Shown here one piece after another: positions 33,086-43,022 of a stretch of DNA of 64,000 nt. Within the stretch, counting starts at the first letter, position 1. Every line of letters begins with the position of its first letter. This DNA comes from Caenorhabditis remanei (taxonomy: Eukaryota > Nematoda > Chromadorea > Rhabditida > Rhabditidae), in assembly GCF_010183535.1 (NCBI RefSeq), contig NC_071333.1, positions 5,454,587 through 5,518,586 of the forward strand, read 5' to 3'. The notes beneath the pieces were generated by a model. It worked only from the letters and a program-made list of their open reading frames with translations. It was not told the DNA's origin and did no database searches. The translations under genes and the position numbers were made by a program.

Positions 33086-34734
33086 GCAAATGCGCAACAT
33101 ACAGATATCAACCATCCTAATTCAGAATGGCCCGATTAAACGCTTCTTCGTTAAACCTCTTTAGATTACAAGTCTGCACGTAAAAGAACCAAGCCCTTCT
33201 ATGAGCGCGAGGCTCTTGAAGGGGGTAAAATGTGATGAAATCAACTCTATGCGATGAGTAGAGAGCAGGCTCGATACGATCGTTCGAGCGGACTGGTGCG
33301 AGATCGTACTGCTTTTCTAGCGTGTTAAAATCGGTAATGTTCACAGATGTGGTAAGAATCCGAGAGCAGGGAGGCACTTGGTGCTCCAGGTTCAACGATT
33401 CACTGGGAAGAGTGGTAGTCTATGGAAGAAAGCGGCATCTTAGCCAGATGGGGAGCTCCGTAGTACTGTAAATCCGCATCGGATCCAAAAATTCGCGATG
33501 TTTTCCGCCAGTTGATGAGTGGGTCGAGTCCCTCCATCGTTCCACAGAACCGAGTCTAAGCTATGGTACAAGTTTAGAAACACGTCCAATTTCATCCCAT
33601 GTCTCTAGTTCAGTCCTCGCGGTGAAGCCGTGTAGTCGTGAGAGATTGATAAACGGGCAGTTATACTGTCTGGTCAAGGGGGATATATTCTCGACACTCT
33701 AGGGGATCGTGCAATTATCGTGTTTGAGATCCTGTCTCCCGCGTGTCTTTGATGCATCAGTGATCATATATAACCGGTAGAAAAAATTGCAACCCGCTAG
33801 AGAAAGGTGTTGTAGGAACCGATAAGCCTCGGACAATGCCCAGTTTCCCTGTCTAGAACCTACTATGACCTTGACCGGGTGATGGCAAATAAGAGCTACC
33901 CAATCACCCCCTACCTAGTAGTAGTGCCCTACCGAAGGGTTCCGAAGTTCCTATTAGCAGATCCAGTTTTATCTGACGGACTACTTCAGGTAAATTCGTA
34001 GTGTTTTGTCGGAGGACCTCCTTTGCTATGGTGCGAATCCACCAGGCTCTGGGGAACACGCCCTCGAGATACAGTAATACTGCGTGCTCAGTAGAATAGG
34101 TGCTTCACGCGTTGCCAGGGCCACCGCGGGCCTGCGTCGACCGCTGTGTAACACATAGACTTCTGTAGCCTATCTCGACTTGAATAGTGGATCTTCGTTT
34201 TGGTAACCGATACTCCACACCCCCGATTCAGTTCTCTTCACTGAATTGGACCCCTCTCGTATCTCAGAGTTGCGAGGCTCTGAACGTGTCTAGCTGACGG
34301 TGCAGCGAAAACACACCCCAGCCACTTCATTTCTAGGATTCTAGTATTCAGACTGTGTCAACTCTCCGGACGGCGAAGGTTTCTTCTTCTTCCGGAGTGA
34401 TGGTTGATGAGTTGATGAGCAATGACGAGATTAACGTTGTATAACATCCACTAAGGATGAACTAAGTTAGAGTTAGGCGCCCAATTATGACTTGGTATTC
34501 GTCCTACCAAGACAACGTCTCGGAGCTCATCTGACTCATCGGCTTCCTGAACACAGCTGAAGCTACAATCGGAGTTTTGTTGTGTAGCCTGGTTTTCAGC
34601 TTCGGATGTGATCAGTTCGTGGATGGACGTCAGGACTCGCCCGAACAGGAGCGGACTTTTTAGCGTTTTGTTTCTCTGTTTTTTAATCTTTCTTTAGCCC
34701 CGCTGTCCGGTCTCAATTCTCTTTAAGAATATTA

Positions 34735-34746
34735 TTTTAATTTCAG
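34735..34746 (+). promoter_or_regulatory. Splice acceptor upstream of gag
   Basis: TTTTAATTTCAG is a near-consensus worm 3' splice site 34 bases before the gag ATG. It suggests that gag/pol mRNA is spliced or trans-spliced, removing the 14-kb leader. Confidence 0.55.
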
Positions 34747-34780
34747 CTTTCGACTTCAACCTTTTTGTGAACAACCAACC

Positions 34781-37312
34781 ATGTCTGGTACCGGACAACA
34801 ACCCTCGCGGAACGGACTGCCGACGACCTCTGGAGATGGCCAATCGAACAATCAACGTTCGCCCTCGGAAAACTTCAAGACGGCTCAGCGCAACGTCAAG
34901 ACCGCAATCACTCGTGCAAGCACCGCCGGCCTCAAAACCGCGGAGCAAGCATTCAATTTCATGGACGACCCCTCGGCCGTCTATGATGCTCTCGGGCTCA
35001 AGACTATCGACAACTTGCGAAAGAAGTTGATGGTCATAGCGGGAATGATCGAAACGGACAAGCATTTCTACGAATTCGTCAAGAATATCGACGAACTCTT
35101 GTCCAACCGGGAACGTCAACGCCTACGCGAAGTGGCTAAGGCTCATCTCGACCTGAAACCACGGACTGACAACCTGCCGATCATCAAAGACGCCATCACG
35201 GCCCTGCAAGCAGCCCTCGAGAAGCAGGATTACCTCGCTGGAGAGATATCCCCAACGGAAACCGCGGATATTTCAAAGGATGTGGAAAATTCACCCGTGG
35301 ACGGAGAAGAACCATTCGAAGAAGACCTTTCGGATGCGGAATCGGTCCACCCAAAAGATGACGACATCAAGGACCTTGATCTGATTGAAAAACCCTCGAC
35401 TGTCGGAGTCAACAACTCTGGTGGAACGCAAGTTCCTCCTGTGGTTACCTCGCACACTCGTTCAAGTGTCGAAAACCACGAAGCCTCTAGACGTTCTTCG
35501 ATCAGAGCGGACACGAACGCGGCGTCCCATGGACAACCGATAGCGTGCCCGGTCTGTGAGGAAGGACATGAGCTCTTCAAATGTAAGAGCTCAGACCTGC
35601 CTTGCTATTTGGCAAGGAACGGATTATGCGTTCATTGCATGTCGAATCAGCATGAGACACACATGTGTCCTCTTCGGAGTTCCGGATCATCACCATATTT
35701 CGCTGGACGTTTCGTTGAGAAACGTTCAGAGAGTGGTGGACGTTTCATGACCCAGGATACCCCGGTAGTATCATCGACCCCTCGTGAACGAATTCAGTCA
35801 AACTTCCCGTCTCTGTCTGACAGCGACGAGAAGGAACACATCGTATCTGCCCGGAAATCCGTCCCTCGAGCTCGAGAGTCAGAATCCTCTGATGAGGAAG
35901 CTGACCATGAGCGTCGTGCGACCGAAAAAAGCAAGAGAACCTCGGCGAATGGTAAATGGTTGTCTTATTACGACCTGGATGACCTTCTTCCGAAGTTTTC
36001 TGGCGACCCGCTCAGATACAAGAAGTTTATGACAACGTTCGAATCACTTGGAATGAACAACCCTCGACTTTCCGATGTGATGCGGTTATTTCTCTTGGAA
36101 AAAAAGCTTGTCGGAGACGCTAAGAGCTTCTACTGCGAACTTAGGAATCCTCGTGATTCAATCGAAGTTATCTTGAAAGATCTTCGACGCAGCTTCGAAA
36201 AAGATACTTCGGAGGTTACAGAAGCCCTAAAGCGGTTCAGTCAGCTTAGGTTCCACGAGACCGACCACAAACGTGCAGCTCGGCAGCTTCAGGAGAGCAG
36301 AATTCTCATCCGGACGCTCCGAGATCTTGGGGAGGATGTAAATACCACCTCGTTTGTACGCAGCTTCATGGAAAAGTTACCGGGTAAGATGATTCGTATC
36401 ATCAGACCGTTGTTTGACAACGGTTCGCAACCCTCGGCAGATGAGATCATGGAGAAATATGACCGTTTCCTTTACGATCATGCTTTTGTTGATCGATACC
36501 GAGCTGCGAATGTCTCTGAGAGGCTGAAAGAGATACCGGATGAGTCAGTAATGGCTACATCCCAGATCTCGAGTAAACCTACGAAGCCTAATGGAAATTT
36601 CGCTCCTGGTGCGGGTACCGTTAGTACCAAAACACCGGCCTCTTCGTCTCAGAACGCGCCGAACGTTAGCAATAACTCGTCGTCGGGTTCGAAGAAGAAA
36701 GGCAAAGGAGGGAAGGGTCCGCAGACTTCAAATCAGTCGAACAATTCTGTAAATCAGAGTAAATTCGACAACCAAGGCTCTTCTGGTGGGAATAGCCTGG
36801 GCTACTTCGGTACCCAGCAGACGTTCCACCAGGGAAATCAGGCTCCTCGGAGTCAAGGAAATGCAGCCACGGTCAACTCGGCTTCAGTGCAGCCAAAGCC
36901 TCGGATTCCTGGCATGAAAGGGCAGCCCGGAGAAAAACTCGAACCGTGCTACAAGTACGGAAGAGGTTATGATGCAAGATTCATTCATCATACCTTCCCT
37001 CGAGACTCTGAAGCTGCCTCGAAATGTTGTTTCATCTGTGGCCCCGGACACTCAATTCTTCAATGTGCTCTCCCCTCGTACGACGTTCGTCAGTTCTTCC
37101 GTTCTAGCGGTTCGTGTCACAATTGTGCTCAGCGAAACCACAGAACCGAAGATTGCCAGAGCTTCAGTACTTGTGCTTACTGTCAAGGCAAGCACAATAC
37201 CGGAGGATGTACTTTGAAAGAGTACTACCGGGACCCCCGAAACTATCCAGCCGACGCCCCAGCTCCAGTGTTGTCAGAATTTTTTCGTGGCCCCTTCGGG
37301 GGCTCGCAATAA
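34781..37312 (+). CDS. gag: BEL/Pao Gag, 843 aa
   Basis: This is the capsid/nucleocapsid precursor of the element. A first zinc-knuckle block lies at about residues 256-300 (CPVCEEGHELFKC, then CVHCMSNQHETHMC). The capsid-like region of the DUF1759 type found in BEL/Pao Gags spans about 390-560 and includes KFSGDPLRYKKFMTTF and FLLEKKLVGDAKSFY. A polar Ser/Asn/Gln-rich linker runs about 590-720. A second knuckle block lies at about 745-815 (CFICGPGHSILQC, CHNCAQRNHRTEDC, CAYCQGKHNTGGC). Two knuckle blocks in one Gag is unusual. The ATG is preceded by a TTTCAG acceptor. The ORF ends 26 bases into the pol frame. CCCTCG occurs eleven times in the gene in all three frames. Confidence 0.93.
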   Translation: MSGTGQQPSRNGLPTTSGDGQSNNQRSPSENFKTAQRNVKTAITRASTAGLKTAEQAFNFMDDPSAVYDALGLKTIDNLRKKLMVIAGMIETDKHFYEFVKNIDELLSNRERQRLREVAKAHLDLKPRTDNLPIIKDAITALQAALEKQDYLAGEISPTETADISKDVENSPVDGEEPFEEDLSDAESVHPKDDDIKDLDLIEKPSTVGVNNSGGTQVPPVVTSHTRSSVENHEASRRSSIRADTNAASHGQPIACPVCEEGHELFKCKSSDLPCYLARNGLCVHCMSNQHETHMCPLRSSGSSPYFAGRFVEKRSESGGRFMTQDTPVVSSTPRERIQSNFPSLSDSDEKEHIVSARKSVPRARESESSDEEADHERRATEKSKRTSANGKWLSYYDLDDLLPKFSGDPLRYKKFMTTFESLGMNNPRLSDVMRLFLLEKKLVGDAKSFYCELRNPRDSIEVILKDLRRSFEKDTSEVTEALKRFSQLRFHETDHKRAARQLQESRILIRTLRDLGEDVNTTSFVRSFMEKLPGKMIRIIRPLFDNGSQPSADEIMEKYDRFLYDHAFVDRYRAANVSERLKEIPDESVMATSQISSKPTKPNGNFAPGAGTVSTKTPASSSQNAPNVSNNSSSGSKKKGKGGKGPQTSNQSNNSVNQSKFDNQGSSGGNSLGYFGTQQTFHQGNQAPRSQGNAATVNSASVQPKPRIPGMKGQPGEKLEPCYKYGRGYDARFIHHTFPRDSEAASKCCFICGPGHSILQCALPSYDVRQFFRSSGSCHNCAQRNHRTEDCQSFSTCAYCQGKHNTGGCTLKEYYRDPRNYPADAPAPVLSEFFRGPFGGSQ
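37270..37312 (+). other. Gag-pol overlap and probable +1 recoding region
   Basis: The zero frame reads GAA TTT TTT CGT GGC up to the gag TAA at 37310-37312. The pol frame is open from upstream of this point. A -1 shift would run into TAG shortly after, so only +1 (or splicing) links gag to pol. The TTT-TTT-CGT run is a candidate slip site. Confidence 0.5.
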
Positions 37313-40300
37313 TTCTCTAGAGGTTGACTCTAGGCCGCCCTTGGCCCGCAGTCCAACTGTTGCCTCGCCAGCAACAGCGTCTCTAGAACGACCCTCGGGT
37401 CACGATTCTGGTGGAGATTCGTCTATCAGTAGGGGTTTGCCGCTATTTCTCGAACGTCTCACACAGGAATGCCTTTATAACGCATCCCTCGTGGGAGATA
37501 TAACAGAGATCTCAAAGTTGCCTTTCGTAGCATTACGTACTACGGCCGGTCAGAAGGTTTTAGCACTGGTTGATTCCGGAGCAACGCTGTCTGTTCTCTC
37601 TCACGAGAGCGCAGAGCGCTTTGGTCTGGACATCCTAGCGACTAGAACTCTAACAATTGCGGGATATAGCAAAACCACTACTGAAAAGTCGAATATCTAC
37701 CAGATGTCATTCCATACAGATGGTGAGCCTTTCTCAATGCTCATCGCTGGTGCCCCTCGTCTTCCGAAGACTAAATTCGTCTGCCCTCGTCTGAGTTCAG
37801 CCGATGTTAGTCATCTTCGAGCCCATCACGTCGATACTCATGCCTTGTCATTGGATCAAGCCTTTAACGGCCAATTCATTGATATGATTTTGGGTAACGA
37901 CCTATTACCTCGATTATTAGGGAGATCGAAGAGGCTGTTGCTTCCTTCCGAAAGATTCGTGGAGTTAACACCGTTTGCTCCTATCATCTTTCCCCCTCCT
38001 CGTTCCTCACTTCCACCGGACGAGATCAGCAGCGACCAAGTTGAAGCGTTTCATTGTGAAAGCTTTATCGGGTCTTTGATGACTCAGACGGATTCGAAGG
38101 ATCCCATCGAGCGTCTCCACTCGGAGATTTCTCAGTTATGGAATCTTGAGAATTTGGGTATCGAGGAACCTGGGCCGATTGAGGGTAAAAAGACGGAAAC
38201 AAAGGATCTCATTGCCGAGTTCAAAAAGAACATCCGGTACACTGAAGACGGTATCATTATGGTATCCCTTCCGTGGAACGGGAAGCAGAAACGCCTCGCG
38301 TCAAACCGTGGAGTTGCTGCTAAACGGCTAGAGCAGCTTATTCTCTCTCTGAAAAGAAAGAAGAATTTGATGCAAGATTATGATGAGATCCTAAAAAAGC
38401 AACTAGCCAGCGGTATTATTGAAATAGTCACACCGGAGATGGATAACAATACAGATCCAATGTATTACATTCCCCATCGAGTCGTAGTGAAGGAATCTTC
38501 GCTTACGACAAAGTTGCGGATTGTACTCGATGCGAGCAGTAAGAAAGGGGGCGAGCTCAGTCTTAACGACTGCCTCGACCCTGGACCGTCCATGCTTGTT
38601 GATCTCTTCGACATTCTCATTCGCTCTCGTTTACCGGATTACCTGGTGGTGGCTGATATTGAAAAAGCCTTCCACCAGGTACGTCTGGTGCCCGAGGATC
38701 GGAACTGTACTCGTTTTATCTGGATAAAGGATATAACGAAACCGCCTGTGCGTGATAACATTATTGAGTACCGATTCACTCGGATTCCTTTTGGAATGAC
38801 GTGTTCTCCGTTTCTCCTCGCTGCCACTATCGATCATTACTTAAATGGAATGACCGACGGCATCGCTGAGCGGATTCGGCAGAACATATACGTCGACAAT
38901 GTAATGATTACCTCGAACAATAAGGCGGAAATACAGGATCTTCGGATTGCCTCAAGAGATGCATTCACCTCGATGAATATGCGTCTTCGAGAGTATATCA
39001 CGAATTGCCAAGAAGAGATGTCTAAATTCCCTCGGGATGAGATCACAAGTGAAACGACGATCAAGTTACTCGGTTATCTCTGGGATTCTGTAAAAGATAC
39101 ATATACGGTGAAACTAGCAACGTTGCTGGAGTCACACCCGACGAAACGTCAGGTGGCCTCACGCATGGCTGAAACCTTCGATCCCCTCGGCGTCCTAGCT
39201 CCATTGCTGGTCTCGTTCAAGTTATTGATGCGAGACTTATGGAATGACGGTATCGACTGGAAGACGAAAATCCCTCGTTCCCTTCTTAACCGATGGGAAG
39301 CCATTAGGCATCAATTCTCCGAGTCATCAATTACGATTCCTCGCATGTTGAGACCTAGTGGTAAGTTCAAGAAGAGCCATCTTCTTGTCTTCTCGGACGC
39401 TTCCAAAGATACATATGCCTGTGCAGTCTACATACTCTATGAGTATGAAGGCCGGGACCCCGTGGTAGGTCTTCTGACCGCAAAATCGAAAATTAAGCCA
39501 TCGGCTTGTAATACTCTTACCATTCCTCGTCTCGAATTACTCGCGATTGAGATTGGTGCGAGGATTGCAATGACTGTAGTTAACGCTATGGTTTCGGAGC
39601 ACCCACGCTCCGTCAGGTTCTTTTCTGATTCGATGGTAGCCTTGTATTGGATTCTTCGTAACGAGCAAAAGAAATGCTGGGTCAGTAATCGTGTTAAGGC
39701 TATTAATGATAGGAGCGACTCATTGAAATCCCTCGAGATTCCATCAGTCTTTCATCATTGCCCCACTGACCAAAACCCGGCTGATATTGCTACGAGAGGA
39801 ATGGGAAGCGAAGACTTAAAGAATTGCTCTTTATGGTTTCGCGGCCCGGACTTCTTAACGAATCATCCAGATACATGGCCCTGTCGCCTCGAAGGCATTA
39901 TTTCTTGCCCTTCGGACTTCCGTGAACTTATTTCCTCGGAAATCATCACGACAGGAAAGAAATCTGACAAAAATTCTACTGAGAAATCGGTAAAACCTAC
40001 TGAGCAATCGGTAGACTGTTCTGCTGAGAAATCGGTAGACACTGTCGAGAAATCGACAGACCAGGCAGAGTTCAAAGCTCTGACTGAAGCCCTTCGGGGT
40101 ATGTGTCTTACAACTCAGTGTAAGGAACAGTACGTTTCTTTCGTTCCATTCGAGCGAAGTCACTCCCTTTCCAGAGTCGTGTCATTTACGCACTCGACTT
40201 TGAACTGCTTATTAAAGCTGTTCAAACGTCACGTGTGGAAGAGTCCGATCATGACGGAATTCATTGAATCCAAAAAATCCCTCGGTACCCCCGATTTGGG

Positions 40301-43022
40301 CGTACAGAGTAGAGCGATAGCTCGGAGACTTGTATTCATTGAACATTATAAGGAAGCGGCTAGCTCTGGGCAGGAATTTTCGTCCAAATTGAATCCAGTC
40401 CTCGGCGTCGATGGTCTCTGGCGAGCCCATCGAAGAGTTCCCTCGCCAGTTCTTGCTAGTGATACTAACAAGTTAATTCTGGTTCATAAGAAGCATCGGC
40501 TAGCACGATTGGTCGTTATGGAGACGCACATTAAAAACGTGCATCTACCGGCGACATATCTGGTAGCAGCGCTTCGAACGAGATACTGGATCCAAGCGGA
40601 CAAGCAACTTGCAGATTCTGTAATCCGCAGTTGTATTCCTTGTCAAAGGGTTAACAACAAGCCGTTTGAGTATCCGTTTTCACGAACGCTCCCACGGTTT
40701 CGTACAACTCCGTCTACTCCGTTTCAGCATGTGGGCCTCGATTATGGTGGTCCGCTGAATTATCGCCTAGATGATGGTAGCTGTATCGGCAAGGCTTATG
40801 TCTTGGTATACACCTGCCTCGTCACACGGGCAACTCACCTCGAGTTAATTCCTGACGGGACGACGGAGATGTATCTGCTAGGATTGCGGAACGCATTCTC
40901 CAGACGGGGAGTGCCGGCCTCAATCTACTCAGATAATGCCCGTACTTTCACCCTCGGTGCAAAGATTATTTCGGATGACGTGAGGAATTATGTACCTAGT
41001 ACATCCTTCACCACGTTTCTTGCCTATCATGAGATCAACTTCCGGTACATCACCCCTCTCGCACCGTGGCAGGGTGGCATTTATGAGAGGGTAGTGGGTA
41101 TCGTGAAGCATCAATTGAGGAAAGAAATCGGCAAGCATCTGGAATCATTCTTTGTATTGACTCACGTGATAGTACGAGTAGAATCTATGCTGAACAGTCG
41201 ACCCTTGACGCCCAACCCTCGTTCACTAGAAGATTTGCCTGCTCTTCGTCCCATGGATTTCTTACTCCCGACCGTTCTGATCGATCTTCCCTCGGAACGT
41301 GACGGACTGAATCCCGGCGATGAATTTGATCCATCACGGAATCCCTCGATAACTGAGCGTCGCACCCTCGATCACCTCGCGGGTCTCGACGAGGTTTTGG
41401 AGAGATTATGGGATGTTTGGTCAGGAGCGTATCTGGCTTATCTGAAGGAGAACACCCATCCGGAGAAACGTACATCCACTTTAAAACCTCGTGTTGGACA
41501 GTTGGTGTTCATTTATACTGAGAAGTTCGCACGCCACAATTGGCCTCTAGGAGTAATTGAGACGTTAAAAAGCAGTCACTCTGGAGAAATCCGCGCAGCG
41601 ACTGTTAGATGCAAAGGTAAGATCTATGAGCGGCCAGTGAATCATCTGATTCCCCTCGAAGTCTCCCCCTCGGAAGACGATCCAGCTCTCGAGCCGGTCG
41701 AGCAATCTGTTGATCCTCGGACCCCTCCGGATCCCCCTTGCATCGCTACGTTCCCGATTCATTCCAAAAGCCACAACAAGTCGAAGAACGGAGTAATAGG
41801 ACAGAAATCGCAGAAAGTTCCAGTTGAAGGAGTCAGCGAAGTGTTGGATAAAGCAGGTTCAAAGATTCCGGATGTAGGGCTTGGCCGTTCTGGCACTCCT
41901 ACAGAAGGAATTGGACTAAAGTCTAATGGGACCGAGCCTCTCATCGATCCATTGCTTCCACTAGTTTCTGAATCTCAGCCACTAGGGGATAGTATGGGGT
42001 CAGGAGCGGTTCCCCCATCTGTTAAAGGTCCGGACTTGGATGTTAGTCGTTCAGGCACCTCCAAAATTGGCAGCTCAGCTGCAGTTCCGTCTTCAGATGT
42101 TTGTCGTTCAGGCACATCTGGGGAGGGAGATGCACGAGAGTCGCCGGAATTGGATACTGGTCGGACTGGCGCATCCAAAGGAAGGATTGGACTAAAGTCA
42201 TCTGGTTCCGAGTACTTCCCCGATAGTGGTATCCCTCGAAAAGCTAATTCTTTAGCCTTTGATGGTACACCTCGATCCGGTAGTGCTCAGCCAGTCGAAT
42301 CTGCCACGGACTTGGATGCTAGTCGTTCAGGCGCACCCAGGAATAGGATTGGACTAAAGTCATCTGGACCCGAGTATTTCTCGGCTACACCAGTTGATAC
42401 AGTTTTGGACGTGGATGTTGGTCGTTCAGGCACATCCTCTGGAAGGAGAGTATCTCCAAGGCCGGTTTCTGATGCTTGTCGTTCAGGCACATCAGAAGAA
42501 GGTTTTACGAGAGAAACCCCGACATTGGCTGCTAGTCGATCAGGCGCATCCAAAGTTAGGAGAGCTCCTCCAGCACCGGATTCAGATGCTAGTCGTTCAG
42601 GCGCATCTGGAGAAGGCGCCACACGGAGAGTTCCTAGCTTGGATGTTAATCGCAACACATCTGTTAACGATTCTGAAAAGTTCTATTCTAATCCTAAAGC
42701 CCCTCGACAACGCAAAGTCAAGAATATGGATGACAGGGCGAAGTCATCAGGTTCCGCGATCTCTCATGGTGATGATGGACCCCCAGACACTGTTAATCAG
42801 AGTCCGGGCGCCAGTTATCCAATGATGTCTTCTCGTCCTGACGGCGTCGATCAAGCGAAAGCTCGTTTACCCAGTCACCGTGTCCGGCCTTACAACCCTC
42901 GCAAAGCGAAAGCCAAGCTTGCATGTTATGTGAACATAACGCAAGCCGCCGAGCCTCAGACCCCCCGGAGTGTTGACAGTCTCCTGGTCCCCGAATCAGG
43001 GTCCTGTCCCACTCCAAACTAA
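37287..43022 (+). CDS. pol: BEL/Pao Pol: protease-RT-RNase H-integrase, about 1911 aa
   Basis: The pol frame is +1 relative to gag and overlaps its end. There is no ATG near the overlap (the first codon taken is GTG), so expression probably needs +1 frameshifting or splicing. Motifs in order: aspartic protease LALVDSGATLSVLS (about residue 90), RT VADIEKAFHQV and IPFGMTCSPF with active site IYVDNVM (about 534; YVDN rather than YVDD), RNase H VFSDASKD (about 704), an EKSVD-type repeat insert (about 892-930), integrase HHCC zinc finger ending CIPCQRV (about 1118), and integrase catalytic residues in GLDYGG, YSDNARTF and WQGGIYERVVG. The last 350 residues are a low-complexity tail with about ten RSGTS/RSGAS repeats. 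The stop lies inside the 3' LTR. The frame is intact throughout. Confidence 0.95.
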   Translation: MAPSGARNNSLEVDSRPPLARSPTVASPATASLERPSGHDSGGDSSISRGLPLFLERLTQECLYNASLVGDITEISKLPFVALRTTAGQKVLALVDSGATLSVLSHESAERFGLDILATRTLTIAGYSKTTTEKSNIYQMSFHTDGEPFSMLIAGAPRLPKTKFVCPRLSSADVSHLRAHHVDTHALSLDQAFNGQFIDMILGNDLLPRLLGRSKRLLLPSERFVELTPFAPIIFPPPRSSLPPDEISSDQVEAFHCESFIGSLMTQTDSKDPIERLHSEISQLWNLENLGIEEPGPIEGKKTETKDLIAEFKKNIRYTEDGIIMVSLPWNGKQKRLASNRGVAAKRLEQLILSLKRKKNLMQDYDEILKKQLASGIIEIVTPEMDNNTDPMYYIPHRVVVKESSLTTKLRIVLDASSKKGGELSLNDCLDPGPSMLVDLFDILIRSRLPDYLVVADIEKAFHQVRLVPEDRNCTRFIWIKDITKPPVRDNIIEYRFTRIPFGMTCSPFLLAATIDHYLNGMTDGIAERIRQNIYVDNVMITSNNKAEIQDLRIASRDAFTSMNMRLREYITNCQEEMSKFPRDEITSETTIKLLGYLWDSVKDTYTVKLATLLESHPTKRQVASRMAETFDPLGVLAPLLVSFKLLMRDLWNDGIDWKTKIPRSLLNRWEAIRHQFSESSITIPRMLRPSGKFKKSHLLVFSDASKDTYACAVYILYEYEGRDPVVGLLTAKSKIKPSACNTLTIPRLELLAIEIGARIAMTVVNAMVSEHPRSVRFFSDSMVALYWILRNEQKKCWVSNRVKAINDRSDSLKSLEIPSVFHHCPTDQNPADIATRGMGSEDLKNCSLWFRGPDFLTNHPDTWPCRLEGIISCPSDFRELISSEIITTGKKSDKNSTEKSVKPTEQSVDCSAEKSVDTVEKSTDQAEFKALTEALRGMCLTTQCKEQYVSFVPFERSHSLSRVVSFTHSTLNCLLKLFKRHVWKSPIMTEFIESKKSLGTPDLGVQSRAIARRLVFIEHYKEAASSGQEFSSKLNPVLGVDGLWRAHRRVPSPVLASDTNKLILVHKKHRLARLVVMETHIKNVHLPATYLVAALRTRYWIQADKQLADSVIRSCIPCQRVNNKPFEYPFSRTLPRFRTTPSTPFQHVGLDYGGPLNYRLDDGSCIGKAYVLVYTCLVTRATHLELIPDGTTEMYLLGLRNAFSRRGVPASIYSDNARTFTLGAKIISDDVRNYVPSTSFTTFLAYHEINFRYITPLAPWQGGIYERVVGIVKHQLRKEIGKHLESFFVLTHVIVRVESMLNSRPLTPNPRSLEDLPALRPMDFLLPTVLIDLPSERDGLNPGDEFDPSRNPSITERRTLDHLAGLDEVLERLWDVWSGAYLAYLKENTHPEKRTSTLKPRVGQLVFIYTEKFARHNWPLGVIETLKSSHSGEIRAATVRCKGKIYERPVNHLIPLEVSPSEDDPALEPVEQSVDPRTPPDPPCIATFPIHSKSHNKSKNGVIGQKSQKVPVEGVSEVLDKAGSKIPDVGLGRSGTPTEGIGLKSNGTEPLIDPLLPLVSESQPLGDSMGSGAVPPSVKGPDLDVSRSGTSKIGSSAAVPSSDVCRSGTSGEGDARESPELDTGRTGASKGRIGLKSSGSEYFPDSGIPRKANSLAFDGTPRSGSAQPVESATDLDASRSGAPRNRIGLKSSGPEYFSATPVDTVLDVDVGRSGTSSGRRVSPRPVSDACRSGTSEEGFTRETPTLAASRSGASKVRRAPPAPDSDASRSGASGEGATRRVPSLDVNRNTSVNDSEKFYSNPKAPRQRKVKNMDDRAKSSGSAISHGDDGPPDTVNQSPGASYPMMSSRPDGVDQAKARLPSHRVRPYNPRKAKAKLACYVNITQAAEPQTPRSVDSLLVPESGSCPTPN
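41875..42660 (+). repeat. Degenerate repeats encoding RSGTS/RSGAS modules in Pol tail
   Basis: A module of roughly 36-90 bases encoding LDxxRSGTS or DASRSGAS recurs about ten times. A longer unit with RIGLKSSGSEYF occurs two or three times within it. Nucleotide similarity between modules (GTCGTTCAGGCACATC) shows recent tandem duplication. Confidence 0.8.

Larger units (their letters stand above)
30545..34733 (+). other. BEL/Pao second noncoding stretch before gag
   Basis: About 4.2 kb with CCCTCG at lower density, an 8-bp-stem hairpin at 31735-31761, a tandem pair of AACGT hairpins at about 32515-32552, TTTGGTGCA repeats at 32935-33080 and one weak small cistron (32259-32489). I see no gene otherwise. 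Confidence 0.5.

Noticed and set aside
34694..35119. 141-codon antisense frame opposite the start of gag
   Set aside because: It is a shadow of the GC-richer gag coding strand; it has no splice, motif or promoter support.
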